In this document: one piece after another, positions 9,154 through 17,874 of the stretch
How the letters are laid out: each line of letters begins with the position of its first letter
Numbering within the stretch: position 1 is the stretch's first letter
From: JARRLC01 sp050290865
GTDB taxonomy: Bacteria > Pseudomonadota > Alphaproteobacteria > Rhizobiales > Rhodomicrobiaceae
Direction: 5' to 3'
DNA: 45,304 nt
NCBI GenBank assembly: GCA_050290865.1
Contig: JBNKIW010000028.1
Span: 1 to 45,304, forward strand
Made by a program: the position numbers and the translations under genes
Notes under the pieces: model-generated
What the model was told of the DNA's origin: nothing
What the model saw: only the letters and a program-made list of their open reading frames with translations
Databases searched by the model: none

Positions 9154-10002
9154 ATGGATTTTTATGGCAAGTGGCTGGTGGAAACGGAGTGGCTGGCGGA
9201 GCATCTGGAAGCACCCGACATCGTCATTCTCGACTGCACGCTCTATCTCCCCATCGAAGACCGCGACGCCGCGGAGGAATTCGAGGAGGAGCATATTCCC
9301 GGCGCGCTCCGCTTCGATATCGACGATATCGCCGATGCGAGCAGCCCGCTGCCGCACATGCTGCCGAGCGCTGAGAAATTCGCGAGCCGTGTCCGCAGCA
9401 TGGGCATCGGCGACGGCACGCGCGTGATCTGCTACGACCGCCAGAACGTCTACAGCGCCTCGCGGGCCTGGTGGATGTTCCGCGTCATGGGCCATGAGGA
9501 CGTCGCGGTCCTGAACGGCGGCATCAACAAATGGCGGGCGGAGAAGCGCCCCCGTGTCGAAGGCAAGGCGCCGCAGCGCTCCGGGAAACATTTCACACCG
9601 CGCTGCAATTCCGGGCTGGTGCGGGATCTGAACGATATGAAGCGGATCATGGCCGCGGGCGTGAAGCAGATCGTGGACGCGCGCACGGCGGGGCGCTTTG
9701 CAGGTACCGATCCCGAGCCGCGGGAGGTGGCGCGTGTCGGGCATATTCCCGGGTCGATCTGCCTGCCCTATCAGAAGCTGCTACGGCCGCATGGCACGCT
9801 GAAGGCGCCGGACGAACTCCGGGAGGTGTTCGCGGCGGCAGGTGTCGATCCGGCACGGCCCGTGGTCGCGACCTGCGGGTCCGGCGTGACCGCCTGCGTG
9901 ATCGCGCTGGCGCTGGCCTGTCTGGGCGAGGAACAGTGCGCCGTTTACGACGGCTCGTGGGTCGAGTGGGCCGCGGCGGATGTGCCAGTGGAAACGGGGT
10001 GA
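9154..10002 (+). CDS. sseA: 3-mercaptopyruvate sulfurtransferase (rhodanese family)
   Basis: The 282-residue protein has two tandem rhodanese domains, residues 1-130 (inactive) and 150-282 (catalytic). The active-site loop is CGSGVTAC with Cys241; the CG[ST]GVT form marks 3-mercaptopyruvate sulfurtransferases rather than thiosulfate:cyanide sulfurtransferases (CRKGVT). The first domain carries YDRQNVYSASRAWWMFRVMG, and the domain-linking signature GHIPGSICLPYQ is present. The expected reaction moves the sulfur of mercaptopyruvate to cyanide or another acceptor in the cytoplasm. It lies downstream of cysK and converges with maeB; the 79-bp gap shows no evident terminator. Confidence 0.92.
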   Translation: MDFYGKWLVETEWLAEHLEAPDIVILDCTLYLPIEDRDAAEEFEEEHIPGALRFDIDDIADASSPLPHMLPSAEKFASRVRSMGIGDGTRVICYDRQNVYSASRAWWMFRVMGHEDVAVLNGGINKWRAEKRPRVEGKAPQRSGKHFTPRCNSGLVRDLNDMKRIMAAGVKQIVDARTAGRFAGTDPEPREVARVGHIPGSICLPYQKLLRPHGTLKAPDELREVFAAAGVDPARPVVATCGSGVTACVIALALACLGEEQCAVYDGSWVEWAAADVPVETG

Positions 10003-10081
10003 GCGGGCGCAAGCTCCCCGTCCCAGATGACCTCAGCGGTGATTCGCGGCGAGTGCAGAATGGCGGCTCGGCTCGTCCGCC

Positions 10082-12367
10082 TCACTCCGCCATATGCGGC
10101 ATCCCCGCGTCCACGGCCGCCAGCGCCGTCATATTGACGATGCGCCGCACGGTGGCCGCCGGTTCCAGGATGTGCACGGGCCGCGCCATGCCCAAGAGAA
10201 TCGGCCCAACCGTCACACCGTTGCCGACCGCCACTTTCAGCAGGCCAAAGGAGATGTTCGCCGCATCCACGTTGGGCATAATCAGCAGATTGGCCTTGCC
10301 CTTCAGCCGCGCATCCGCGAAGTCGCCTTCCAGCACGAAGCCCGACAAGGCGGCATCACCCTGCATCTCACCCTCGACCTCGAGTCCCGGCGCCTCTTCC
10401 TCGATGAGCGCCAGCGCGTCGCGCATCACCTGCGCCTCCGGGCTCCGGGACGAGCCGAAGTTCGAATGCGACAGCAGCGCCACACGCGGGATCAGGCCGA
10501 AACGGCGCACCTCCTCGGCGGCCAGCAGCGTGATTTCGGCGAGTTGAGCGGCGTCCGGCGTGCGGTTTACCTGCGTATCGCAGATGAAAAGCTGCCGGTT
10601 GGGTAGAAATAGCATGTTCATGGCGGCGATCGTCTTCACGCCTTCGCGCGGACCGATAATGTCGCGGATGTGGCGCAGATGCTCGGCATAAACACCATGC
10701 GTGCCGCAGAGCATGGCGTCACCGTCGCCCCGGCGCAGGAGCATCGCGGCAATGCGCGTGGGCCGCGTGCGCATGGCTTCCTTGGCGACGGCCATGGTCA
10801 CGCCCTTGCGCTTGGTCAGTTCGTAATATTCATGGACGATGTCGCGGTAACGGGCATCATCGAGGATGTTGACGACGTCGCAGGTCTCGCCAAGTTGCAG
10901 GCGCAGGCCATAGGCGGCGATACGGTGGGCGATGACTTCGGGACGGCCGATGAGAATGGGGCGGGCGAGGCGTTCGTCCACCACGACCTGAGCGGCGCGC
11001 AGCACGCGCTCGTCCTCGCCTTCAGCGTAAAGGACGCGCGTCGGCGCTTCCTTTGCGGCGTCGAAAACCGGCTTCATCGATGATCCGGAATAGTAGACGA
11101 ACTGTGCCAGCCCCTGCCGGTAGGCTTCCAGATCGGCGATCGGGCGCGTTGCAACGCCGCTTTCCATGGCCGCCGCTGCCACCGCAGGCGCGATTTTCAC
11201 GATGAGGCGCGGGTCGAACGGTTTTGGGATGAGGTAGTCGGGACCGAATTTCACGGGATGCGCCGCGTAGGCCGTCGCAACCACGTCCGACACCTCGTCA
11301 TGAGCGAGCCCGGCGATGGCGTGGACGGCGGCGCGCTTCATTGCCTCGTTGATGGCGGTCGCGCCGACATCCAGCGCACCGCGGAAGATGAACGGGAAGC
11401 CCAGTACGTTGTTGACCTGATTGGGATAATCCGACCGGCCGGTACAGATGAGCGCATCGGGCCGCGCCGCCCGCGCGAATTCCGGACGGATTTCCGGCTC
11501 TGGGTTCGCGAGCGCCATGATGACCGGCGTCGCGGCCATGGCCTCGACCATCTCCGGCTTCAGTACGCCACCGGCCGACAGCCCCAGGAATATATCGGCA
11601 CCGGCGAGGATTTCGCCGAGGGTGCGTGCGGGCGTGTCCTGCGCGTAGCGCTCCTTCTCGGCGTCCATCAGCTCGGCGCGGCCCTTGTAGACCACCCCCT
11701 CGATATCCGAAACGAACACGTTCTCACGGCGAAGCCCCAGGCTCACCAGCAGATCGAGGCATGCCAGCGCCGCAGCGCCCGCGCCCGACGCCGCCAGCTT
11801 CACGTCGCCGATGTCCTTCCCCGCCAGTTTCAGCCCGTTGAGGACCGCCGCCGCAACGATGATCGCGGTGCCGTGCTGGTCGTCGTGGAAGACCGGAATC
11901 TTCATGCGGGCACGGAGCTTGCGCTCGATCTCGAAGCATTCCGGGGCCTTGATGTCCTCCAGATTGATGCCGCCGAAGGTCGGCTCCAGCGCCGCGACGA
12001 TCTCGACGAACCTGTCCGGATCGGTTTCGGCGATCTCGATGTCGAAAACGTCGATCCCGGCGAACTTCTTGAACAGACACGCCTTGCCCTCCATCACCGG
12101 CTTGCCCGCGAGCGGCCCGATATTGCCGAGGCCAAGCACCGCCGTACCGTTGCTGATGACACCGACGAGATTGCCGCGTGCGGTCAGCGAGGCCGCCGCA
12201 TTCGCATCGTCCGCGATCGCTTCGCAGGCGTAGGCGACGCCCGGCGAATAGGCGAGTGACAGGTCGAGCTGGTTGATGAGGCCCTTTGTCGGCATGACGG
12301 CGATCTTGCCGGGCTTGGGAAGACGGTGATAGTCCAGGGCGGCGTCGCGCAGGAGTTTTTCGTCCAT
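10082..12367 (-). CDS. maeB: NADP-type malic enzyme with C-terminal phosphotransacetylase domain
   Basis: This enzyme oxidatively decarboxylates malate to pyruvate. The 761-residue product has the MaeB layout. The malic enzyme N-terminal domain includes LAYSPGVAYACEAIADD (about residues 38-54). An NAD(P)-binding domain (about 160-400) follows, preceded by the metal/substrate segment DDQHGTAIIVAAAVLNGLK. The C-terminal third (about 430-755) is phosphotransacetylase-like (RVLYAEGEDERVLRAAQ). In rhizobial homologues that domain is regulatory, binding acetyl-CoA, and lacks transacetylase activity. Cofactor preference between NAD and NADP cannot be read from the sequence. It is transcribed toward sseA, and its 5' side faces a divergent hydrolase gene. 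Confidence 0.95.
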   Translation of the reverse strand: MDEKLLRDAALDYHRLPKPGKIAVMPTKGLINQLDLSLAYSPGVAYACEAIADDANAAASLTARGNLVGVISNGTAVLGLGNIGPLAGKPVMEGKACLFKKFAGIDVFDIEIAETDPDRFVEIVAALEPTFGGINLEDIKAPECFEIERKLRARMKIPVFHDDQHGTAIIVAAAVLNGLKLAGKDIGDVKLAASGAGAAALACLDLLVSLGLRRENVFVSDIEGVVYKGRAELMDAEKERYAQDTPARTLGEILAGADIFLGLSAGGVLKPEMVEAMAATPVIMALANPEPEIRPEFARAARPDALICTGRSDYPNQVNNVLGFPFIFRGALDVGATAINEAMKRAAVHAIAGLAHDEVSDVVATAYAAHPVKFGPDYLIPKPFDPRLIVKIAPAVAAAAMESGVATRPIADLEAYRQGLAQFVYYSGSSMKPVFDAAKEAPTRVLYAEGEDERVLRAAQVVVDERLARPILIGRPEVIAHRIAAYGLRLQLGETCDVVNILDDARYRDIVHEYYELTKRKGVTMAVAKEAMRTRPTRIAAMLLRRGDGDAMLCGTHGVYAEHLRHIRDIIGPREGVKTIAAMNMLFLPNRQLFICDTQVNRTPDAAQLAEITLLAAEEVRRFGLIPRVALLSHSNFGSSRSPEAQVMRDALALIEEEAPGLEVEGEMQGDAALSGFVLEGDFADARLKGKANLLIMPNVDAANISFGLLKVAVGNGVTVGPILLGMARPVHILEPAATVRRIVNMTALAAVDAGMPHMAE

Positions 12368-12558
12368 CGGGGTCTCGGGCGTTCTGATCGGGCGCAGGTG
12401 CGGGCAATGACTTTGTATGCAAGATGTACGGACTCGGCAATGTTTCCCATCCCGCGTTATTTGTCAGCCATCATCTTTTCGCACCCTGCGGGAACACCAA
12501 AGAGTGTTCGTGGCAAATGTGAGGGCCGTTGCGAAACGCGACCCTGGAGAGCGAGGGA

Positions 12559-13134
12559 ATGAAGACAGCGATCATCGTCCACGGCATGCCCCCGAGGGAA
12601 GAGTATTTCGATCCTCACGTCCCGTCGCCGTCCAACCATCACTGGCTGCCCTGGATCCAGCGCCAGCTCATTCTGAACGGCGTCCTGGCGCAGACGCCGG
12701 AGATGCCGGAGCCATTCGCCCCGGACTATGCAAAGTGGGCGTCCGTCTTCGAACAATTCACCGTCGGCGAAGAGACGTCGCTCATCGGGCACAGTTGCGG
12801 AGCGGGCTTCCTGCTGAGATGGCTCAGTGAACACCGCTTGGAGGTGAACAAGGTCGCCCTCGTGGCGCCCTGGATCGACCCGTATCACGATCGCGCTCCG
12901 GCCATGTTCGGCGGCCTGCGCATCGACCCCACCATGGCGGCGCGCACGCGGGGCATGCAGCTCTTCGTCTCGTCCGACGATGGCCAGGAAGTGCTCGATA
13001 CAGCCGCGCATCTCGTGGCGACGATCGAAGGGATCAAAACGCAAGGGTTCGACAATCGCGGCCACTTCATCATCGGCAGCATGAAGACATTGCAATTCCC
13101 GGAATTGCTGGAGTTTCTTCTCACACCATCTTAA
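12559..13134 (+). CDS. Small alpha/beta hydrolase (RBBP9/YdeN-like)
   Basis: The 191-residue protein starts at an ATG preceded by GAGGGA; an upstream TTG at 12529 is in frame but has no ribosome site. The fold signature begins TAIIVHGMPP (residues 3-12). The nucleophile elbow is GHSCGAG with Ser79. The probable acid is Asp140 or Asp141 (VSSDDG) and the base is His169 (DNRGHF). The size and the SSDD...GH spacing fit the serine hydrolase family PF06821 (RBBP9, YdeN). The substrate is unknown. It is a stand-alone gene, divergent from maeB, with about 190 bp between the starts. Confidence 0.8.
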   Translation: MKTAIIVHGMPPREEYFDPHVPSPSNHHWLPWIQRQLILNGVLAQTPEMPEPFAPDYAKWASVFEQFTVGEETSLIGHSCGAGFLLRWLSEHRLEVNKVALVAPWIDPYHDRAPAMFGGLRIDPTMAARTRGMQLFVSSDDGQEVLDTAAHLVATIEGIKTQGFDNRGHFIIGSMKTLQFPELLEFLLTPS

Positions 13135-13415
13135 CTACGCGACGTAACACCCTGGGGCACCGTAACACTTCCTGAGTTCCGCGGTGACGCCGCGTGCCGC
13201 CGGATTGGCTCACCTGGCGCCAACCGGGTTGACGCCCGCGCGCGCACGGGCCATACCAGCTTACCGCTATTCGTTCAGGCAACCAGACAGGACCGCTCCT
13301 GCAATGGAAAGCTCCAGTAGTCGCTCCATAAGGCCGCCCGCGGTCCGGCGAACCTGACGTCCCGCGTCCCGTTCCTCGTCCCGGCGACCGGCTCGCAAAG
13401 GGAAACGAGGTCATT
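13135..13415. other. Noncoding upstream region of the ABC transporter
   Basis: No gene seen. The segment presumably holds the promoter of the following ABC importer. The octamer CGTAACAC occurs twice near its start (around 13142 and 13160), too little to call an operator. It is very GC-rich. Confidence 0.4.
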
Positions 13416-13514
13416 ATGAGGACGCATCGCCCCATTCTCGCAATGGCCGGAGCTGCGTCGGCCGCAAGCAGAGGCTCCGCCAAATCCGGTCACGGCGCGG
13501 AGGGTCGGCGATGA
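13416..13514 (+). CDS. Possible 32-codon leader ORF overlapping the ABC permease
   Basis: An ATG at 13416 with GAGG five bases upstream opens a 32-codon frame (MRTHRPILAMAGAASAASRG...). Its TGA overlaps the ATG of the permease gene in an ATGA junction at 13511-13514. The peptide is basic and alanine-rich and resembles nothing I know. It could be a translated leader coupled to the transporter or a chance frame. The permease has its own GGAGG seven bases before its start, so coupling is not required. Confidence 0.3.
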   Translation: MRTHRPILAMAGAASAASRGSAKSGHGAEGRR

Positions 13515-15244
13515 CCCGCTATTATCCCTCTCCGCAGCTGATCGCAGGCGCGCGGCGCTTCACACCCAATGTTTGGGACGGCATCGCTTTCGCCCTGGTC
13601 TTCGCTCTCCTGCTGCTCACCGTTCATGGCGGGCGCGCGACGCTGGCGCCTCTGGCCAGCCTCACCTCGCCCCCCGTGTCGCTCGACCCGTGGATGCTGC
13701 CCGAATACGCACTCAGGACCACGCTGCGCATGCTCGCGGCCATCACCGTCTCGCTGATCTTCACGTTCCTCTACGCCACGCTCGCCGCCAAGAGCCGCCG
13801 CGCGGAAATGCTGCTCATCCCGCTGCTGGACATCTTGCAATCGGTACCGGTGCTCGGCTTCCTGTCCTTCACCGTGGTGGGCTTCATGGCGCTGTTTCCG
13901 GGGCAGGTGCTGGGCGCCGAACTGGCCGCGGTTTTCGCCATCTTCACCAGCCAGGCCTGGAACATGACCTTCAGCCTCTATCAGTCGCTGAAGACCGTAC
14001 CGCGCGATCTCGAAGACGCCGCGCGCAGTTTCCGGCTGTCGGCGTGGCAGCGCTTCTGGCGGCTGGAAGCGCCGTTCGCCGCGCCGGGGCTCGTGTGGAA
14101 CACCATGATGTCGATGTCGGGCGGGTGGTTTTTCGTCGTGGCGTCCGAGGCGATTTCGGTTGGCGGCACCGTCGTGACGCTGCCGGGCATCGGCTCTTAC
14201 GTCGCGCTCGCCATTCGCGAGCAGAACCTTGCCGCCGTCGGCTGGGCGATCGCGGCGATGCTGGCGGTGATCCTCATCTATGACTTCCTGCTTTTCCGCC
14301 CGCTCGTCGCCTGGAGCGACAAGTTCCGCGTGGAACTGTCGGCAGGCGGCGAGGCGCCGCGCTCCTGGCTGCTCGGGCTGATCCGGCGGGCGCGGCTGCT
14401 CCATGTGATTTTTGCGCCCGTTGCGGCGTTCATGACCGCGATCCCACGCCAACGATTGCATATCGGGGTGCCGGAAAAAGCCGTAGAGCTCTGGGACAGC
14501 GACTGGACCGGCCGCCTCTGGCGTTTACTGATCGTCGCGCTGGCGGCGGCGGCGTTTCTGCAATGTGCGATTTTCGTCTCGGCCTCGGCGACCTGGGCCG
14601 ATGTCGGCCAGGTACTGCTACTGGGGCTGGCGACCATGGCGCGCGTCGTCGTGCTCATCGCGCTGGCCACCCTGGTCTGGGTGCCCGTGGGGGTGTGGGT
14701 CGGCCTGCGCCCGCGTTTCGCCGAGCGCGTTCAGCCGCTTGCGCAGTTCCTCGCTGCGTTCCCCGCCAACATCCTGTTTCCCGTCGCCGTCGTGGCCATC
14801 GTGCAGTTTCAGCTCAGCCCCAACATCTGGCTCAGCCCGCTGATGGTGCTCGGCGCACAGTGGTACATCCTCTTCAACGTCGTCGCCGGGGCGAGCGCCT
14901 TTCCGAACGACCTGAAGGAAGCCGCCGCCTCGTTCCGCATCCGGGGCTGGCGCTGGTGGCGGCGCGTGATCCTGCCGGGCATCATGCCCTATTACATCAC
15001 CGGGGCCATTACCGCGAGCGGCGGCGCCTGGAACGCCTCCATCGTCGCCGAGGTGGCGAGCTGGGGCGGTACCACGCTCAGCGCCTATGGCCTCGGCGCC
15101 TATATTGCAAAGGCGACGGTCGCCGGGGATTACCCGCGCGTCGTGCTCGGCATCGCGGCAATGTCGCTGTTCGTCATTCTTTTCAACCGGCTCTTGTGGC
15201 GCCCGCTTTTCGCGCTGACCGCCGATCGCATGCGTATGGATTGA
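13511..15244 (+). CDS. ABC transporter permease, fused double-domain (NitT/TauT-like)
   Basis: An inner-membrane permease of 577 residues containing two binding-protein-dependent transport permease domains in one chain. The first spans about residues 60-280 with the EAA-like loop LEDAARSFRLSAWQRFWRLE. The second spans about 340-575 with LKEAAASFRIRGWRWWRRVI. Each half has roughly six hydrophobic segments; a soluble linker (about 285-330) joins them. The paired EAA loops and the neighbouring ATPase suggest a nitrate/sulfonate/bicarbonate/cyanate-class importer, here as a single-chain pseudo-dimer. GGAGG precedes the ATG by seven bases. No substrate-binding protein gene is adjacent, so the substrate is unknown. 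Confidence 0.88.
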   Translation: MTRYYPSPQLIAGARRFTPNVWDGIAFALVFALLLLTVHGGRATLAPLASLTSPPVSLDPWMLPEYALRTTLRMLAAITVSLIFTFLYATLAAKSRRAEMLLIPLLDILQSVPVLGFLSFTVVGFMALFPGQVLGAELAAVFAIFTSQAWNMTFSLYQSLKTVPRDLEDAARSFRLSAWQRFWRLEAPFAAPGLVWNTMMSMSGGWFFVVASEAISVGGTVVTLPGIGSYVALAIREQNLAAVGWAIAAMLAVILIYDFLLFRPLVAWSDKFRVELSAGGEAPRSWLLGLIRRARLLHVIFAPVAAFMTAIPRQRLHIGVPEKAVELWDSDWTGRLWRLLIVALAAAAFLQCAIFVSASATWADVGQVLLLGLATMARVVVLIALATLVWVPVGVWVGLRPRFAERVQPLAQFLAAFPANILFPVAVVAIVQFQLSPNIWLSPLMVLGAQWYILFNVVAGASAFPNDLKEAAASFRIRGWRWWRRVILPGIMPYYITGAITASGGAWNASIVAEVASWGGTTLSAYGLGAYIAKATVAGDYPRVVLGIAAMSLFVILFNRLLWRPLFALTADRMRMD

Positions 15245-15253
15245 GGGGTACTC

Positions 15254-16588
15254 ATGGCGCAGAACCGTTACGCCGATGGCCGCGACGCGGCGCCCATTCT
15301 GGAGAGCAGGGCCGTGACCCAGGTCTATCCGCGCGGCGACAACTCGACCTTCGTCGTCCTCGACGGCGTATCGCTGACGATCCGCAAGGGCGAGATCGTG
15401 GGACTCCTCGGGCGCTCAGGTTCGGGAAAGTCAACGCTCCTGCGCATCATCTCGGGCCTCCTGACGCCGACGGCGGGTACCGTGAACTGGTGCGGCAAGC
15501 CGGTGGCCGGGCCGTGCGAAGGCATGTCCATGGTGTTCCAGAGCTTTGCGCTGTTTCCCTGGCTCACCGTTCTGGAGAATGTCGAACTGGGCCTGGAGGC
15601 TCTGGGCGTTCACGCCACCGAGCGCCGCCGCCGCGCCATCGGGGCCATCGACCTCATCGGGCTGGATGGCTTCGAGAGCGCCTATCCGAAGGAACTGTCC
15701 GGCGGCATGCGCCAGCGCGTCGGCTTCGCGCGCGCGCTCGTCGTCCATCCGCGGCTGATGCTCATGGACGAGCCGTTTTCCGCCCTGGACGTGCTGACCG
15801 CCGAGACGCTGCGCACCGACCTCATCGACCTGTGGATGGAGGGGCGGCTGCCGATCCAGTCCATCCTCATGGTGACGCACAATATCGAGGAAGCGGTTCT
15901 GATGTGCGACCGCGTGCTGATTTTCTCGTCCAATCCGGGGCGCGTGGCGGCGGAAATCAAGATCGGGCTCGCCCATCCGCGCAGCCGCGTCGATCCCTCC
16001 TTCCGCGCGCTCGTCGACGACATCTATGCAGGCATGACGCTGAGCACGCCTGCGGAGAAGCCGGGCAGACGGGTGGAAGAAGGACTGCCGGGCACCGGCG
16101 TCAACATGCCACTGCCGCCCGTCTCGACGAATATCCTGTCCGGCCTCGTCGAGACGCTGGCGGCGCCGCCCTATGACGGCATGGCCGATCTGCCCCATGT
16201 CGCGGGCACGCTGCAGATGGAGGTGGACGAGTTGTTTCCGATCGTCGAAACGCTGCAGCTCATGCGCTTCGCCGAGCTGGGAGACGGCGACGTCCGGCTG
16301 ACGGAGCAAGGGCGGCGCTTCGCCGAACTGGACGTGGACGACCGCAAGCGCCTGTTCGCCGAGCACCTGGCCGCGCATGTGCCGCTGGCTGCGCTGATCA
16401 AGCGCGTGCTCGACGAGCGGCCGAGCCACCGGGCGTCCTACAGCCGCTTTTCGGAAGAGCTGGAGGAGTACATGTCGCTGGTCTTCGCCGAGAGGACGAT
16501 GCGCGCGGTGATCGACTGGGGCCGCTACGCCGAGCTGTTCGCCTATGACGAGCACGCGCGGCAGTTCAGTCTGGAGAATCCGGTGTAA
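15254..16588 (+). CDS. ABC transporter ATPase with C-terminal AAA-associated domain
   Basis: The 444-residue protein follows the fused permease by 9 bp and is surely its energising subunit. The N-terminal nucleotide-binding domain (about residues 15-260) carries Walker A GRSGSGKST, Q-loop VFQSFALFPW, signature LSGGMRQR, Walker B LMLMDEPFSALD and switch His in MVTHN. From about residue 295 there is a second domain (NILSGLVETLAAPPYDGMAD onwards) that matches the AAA-associated C-terminal domain (PF09821), including a winged-helix-like stretch (LQLMRFAELGDGDVRLTEQG). In this transporter subgroup the domain probably regulates ATPase activity, but its ligand is unknown to me. It converges with the metH half 16 bp downstream. 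Confidence 0.9.
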   Translation: MAQNRYADGRDAAPILESRAVTQVYPRGDNSTFVVLDGVSLTIRKGEIVGLLGRSGSGKSTLLRIISGLLTPTAGTVNWCGKPVAGPCEGMSMVFQSFALFPWLTVLENVELGLEALGVHATERRRRAIGAIDLIGLDGFESAYPKELSGGMRQRVGFARALVVHPRLMLMDEPFSALDVLTAETLRTDLIDLWMEGRLPIQSILMVTHNIEEAVLMCDRVLIFSSNPGRVAAEIKIGLAHPRSRVDPSFRALVDDIYAGMTLSTPAEKPGRRVEEGLPGTGVNMPLPPVSTNILSGLVETLAAPPYDGMADLPHVAGTLQMEVDELFPIVETLQLMRFAELGDGDVRLTEQGRRFAELDVDDRKRLFAEHLAAHVPLAALIKRVLDERPSHRASYSRFSEELEEYMSLVFAERTMRAVIDWGRYAELFAYDEHARQFSLENPV

Positions 16589-16604
16589 GCGCGTGCCGTG
16601 GCTA

Positions 16605-17666
16605 TCAAGCCGCCACGAACGGCTCCAGCCCGGACAGCCGCATCTTCGGCTCTACCACCGGCGCCTTGCGCGGGGCGAACTTGGCGACGTGCTCGGCGAT
16701 GTGCTTGATATGATCCGGCGTCGAGCCACAGCAGCCGCCGACGAAATTCAAAAGCCCGTCGCGCGCCCATTCCTCCATCTTGCAGGCCATCTCGTGGGGC
16801 GTTTCGTCATATTCGCCCATGGCGTTCGGCAGGCCCGCATTCGGATACGCGGACACATAGCAGTCGGCCACCGCCGCGATTTCCGCGACTGCCGGGCGCA
16901 GATGCTCAGCGCCAAACGAGCAGTTCAACCCGATCGCGAACGGCTTCAGATGCCGCATCGAATACCAGAAGGCCTCCGGCGTCTGGCCTGAGAGATTGCG
17001 GCCCGCAAGATCGGTGATGGTGCCGGAAATTATGATGGGCAGCGTCTCGCCCAGTTCCTCGAACACCTGCAACACCGCAAAACCGGCGGCCTTGGCGTTG
17101 AGCGTGTCGAAGATCGTCTCGATCAGAATGATGTCCGAGCCGCCCTCGATGAGGCCGCGCGTCTGTTCGGCATAGGCCGCGGCCAGTTCATCGAAGGTGA
17201 CGTTACGGAAGCCGGGATTGTTGACGTCCGGCGAGAGCGATGCCGTCCGGTTGGTCGGACCGATGGAGCCGGCAACGAAGCGCGGCTTGTCCGGCGTCTT
17301 CGCGGTGCAGGCGTCGGCGGCCTCGCGGGCGATGCGTGCGGCGGCCACGTTGATCTCGTGGGAGAGAGCCTCCATGCCATAGTCGGCCATGGAAATGGCC
17401 TGGGCATTGAAGGTGTTGGTCTCGATGATGTCCGCGCCCGCTTGCAGGTAGGCGTCGTGAATGCTGCGGATGATAGGGGCTTGCGTGAGCACCAGGAGGT
17501 CGTTGTTGCCTTTCACGTCGCGCGACCAATCCTTGAAGCGCGCAGCCCTGTAGTCGGCCTCGGTGAGCTTGTGGCGCTGGATCATGGTGCCCATGGCGCC
17601 GTCGAGCACGAGGATCCGCGCCGCCGCCGCGGCTTTCAGGGCTTCGATGCGCTCGGAGCGTGTCAT
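16605..17666 (-). CDS. metH: Homocysteine S-methyltransferase module of methionine synthase (split MetH N-terminal half)
   Basis: The 353-residue protein holds only the homocysteine-binding domain of cobalamin-dependent MetH. It begins with DGAMGTMIQ and ends after the zinc-site motif GGCCGSTPDHI; the third zinc cysteine is in GLNCSFGAEHLRP. No folate, cobalamin or reactivation domain follows. Several Hyphomicrobiales encode MetH as two chains, so the partner is probably elsewhere in the genome, not in this window. The ATG at 17666 follows AAGG; an upstream frame extension adds 25 residues unlike MetH. It could instead be a stand-alone MmuM-type enzyme, but the YRAARFKDWSRDVKGNNDLL segment is typical of MetH. 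Confidence 0.85.
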   Translation of the reverse strand: MTRSERIEALKAAAAARILVLDGAMGTMIQRHKLTEADYRAARFKDWSRDVKGNNDLLVLTQAPIIRSIHDAYLQAGADIIETNTFNAQAISMADYGMEALSHEINVAAARIAREAADACTAKTPDKPRFVAGSIGPTNRTASLSPDVNNPGFRNVTFDELAAAYAEQTRGLIEGGSDIILIETIFDTLNAKAAGFAVLQVFEELGETLPIIISGTITDLAGRNLSGQTPEAFWYSMRHLKPFAIGLNCSFGAEHLRPAVAEIAAVADCYVSAYPNAGLPNAMGEYDETPHEMACKMEEWARDGLLNFVGGCCGSTPDHIKHIAEHVAKFAPRKAPVVEPKMRLSGLEPFVAA

Positions 17667-17693
17667 TCGGCTTCGCCTTTCTGAACGATGGAT

Positions 17694-17712
17694 GGAGCCC
17701 TCGTGTGGCTCC
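17694..17712 (-). promoter_or_regulatory. Hairpin in the 5' leader of the metH half
   Basis: GGAGCC and GGCTCC pair perfectly around a seven-base loop, about 28-46 bases upstream of the start codon at 17666. It may be a leader structure. I could not match the leader to a known SAM or cobalamin riboswitch. Confidence 0.3.
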
Positions 17713-17874
17713 CGTATTCTTCTGGTCGCTAACGCAGCCATCCCGTCAGGTCAAGAAAAAGGCTGCTTGATCTCGCGCCGGGAGGCTCGGCGCGTAGAGC
17801 GCGGGGACGCCGTCCCGCACGCCCCTTGCCGCCAAGCGACCAGCCGTGACCCGGGGAAAATGCTGGCGTTGCGC

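Noticed and set aside
14563..16176. 537-codon plus-strand open frame across permease and ATPase genes
   Set aside because: It is another frame of two well supported ABC genes and is Arg/Ala-rich low complexity.
17667..17874. SAM or cobalamin riboswitch before the metH half
   Set aside because: There is only a simple hairpin; no SAM-II, SAH or B12-box conserved segments were recognised.
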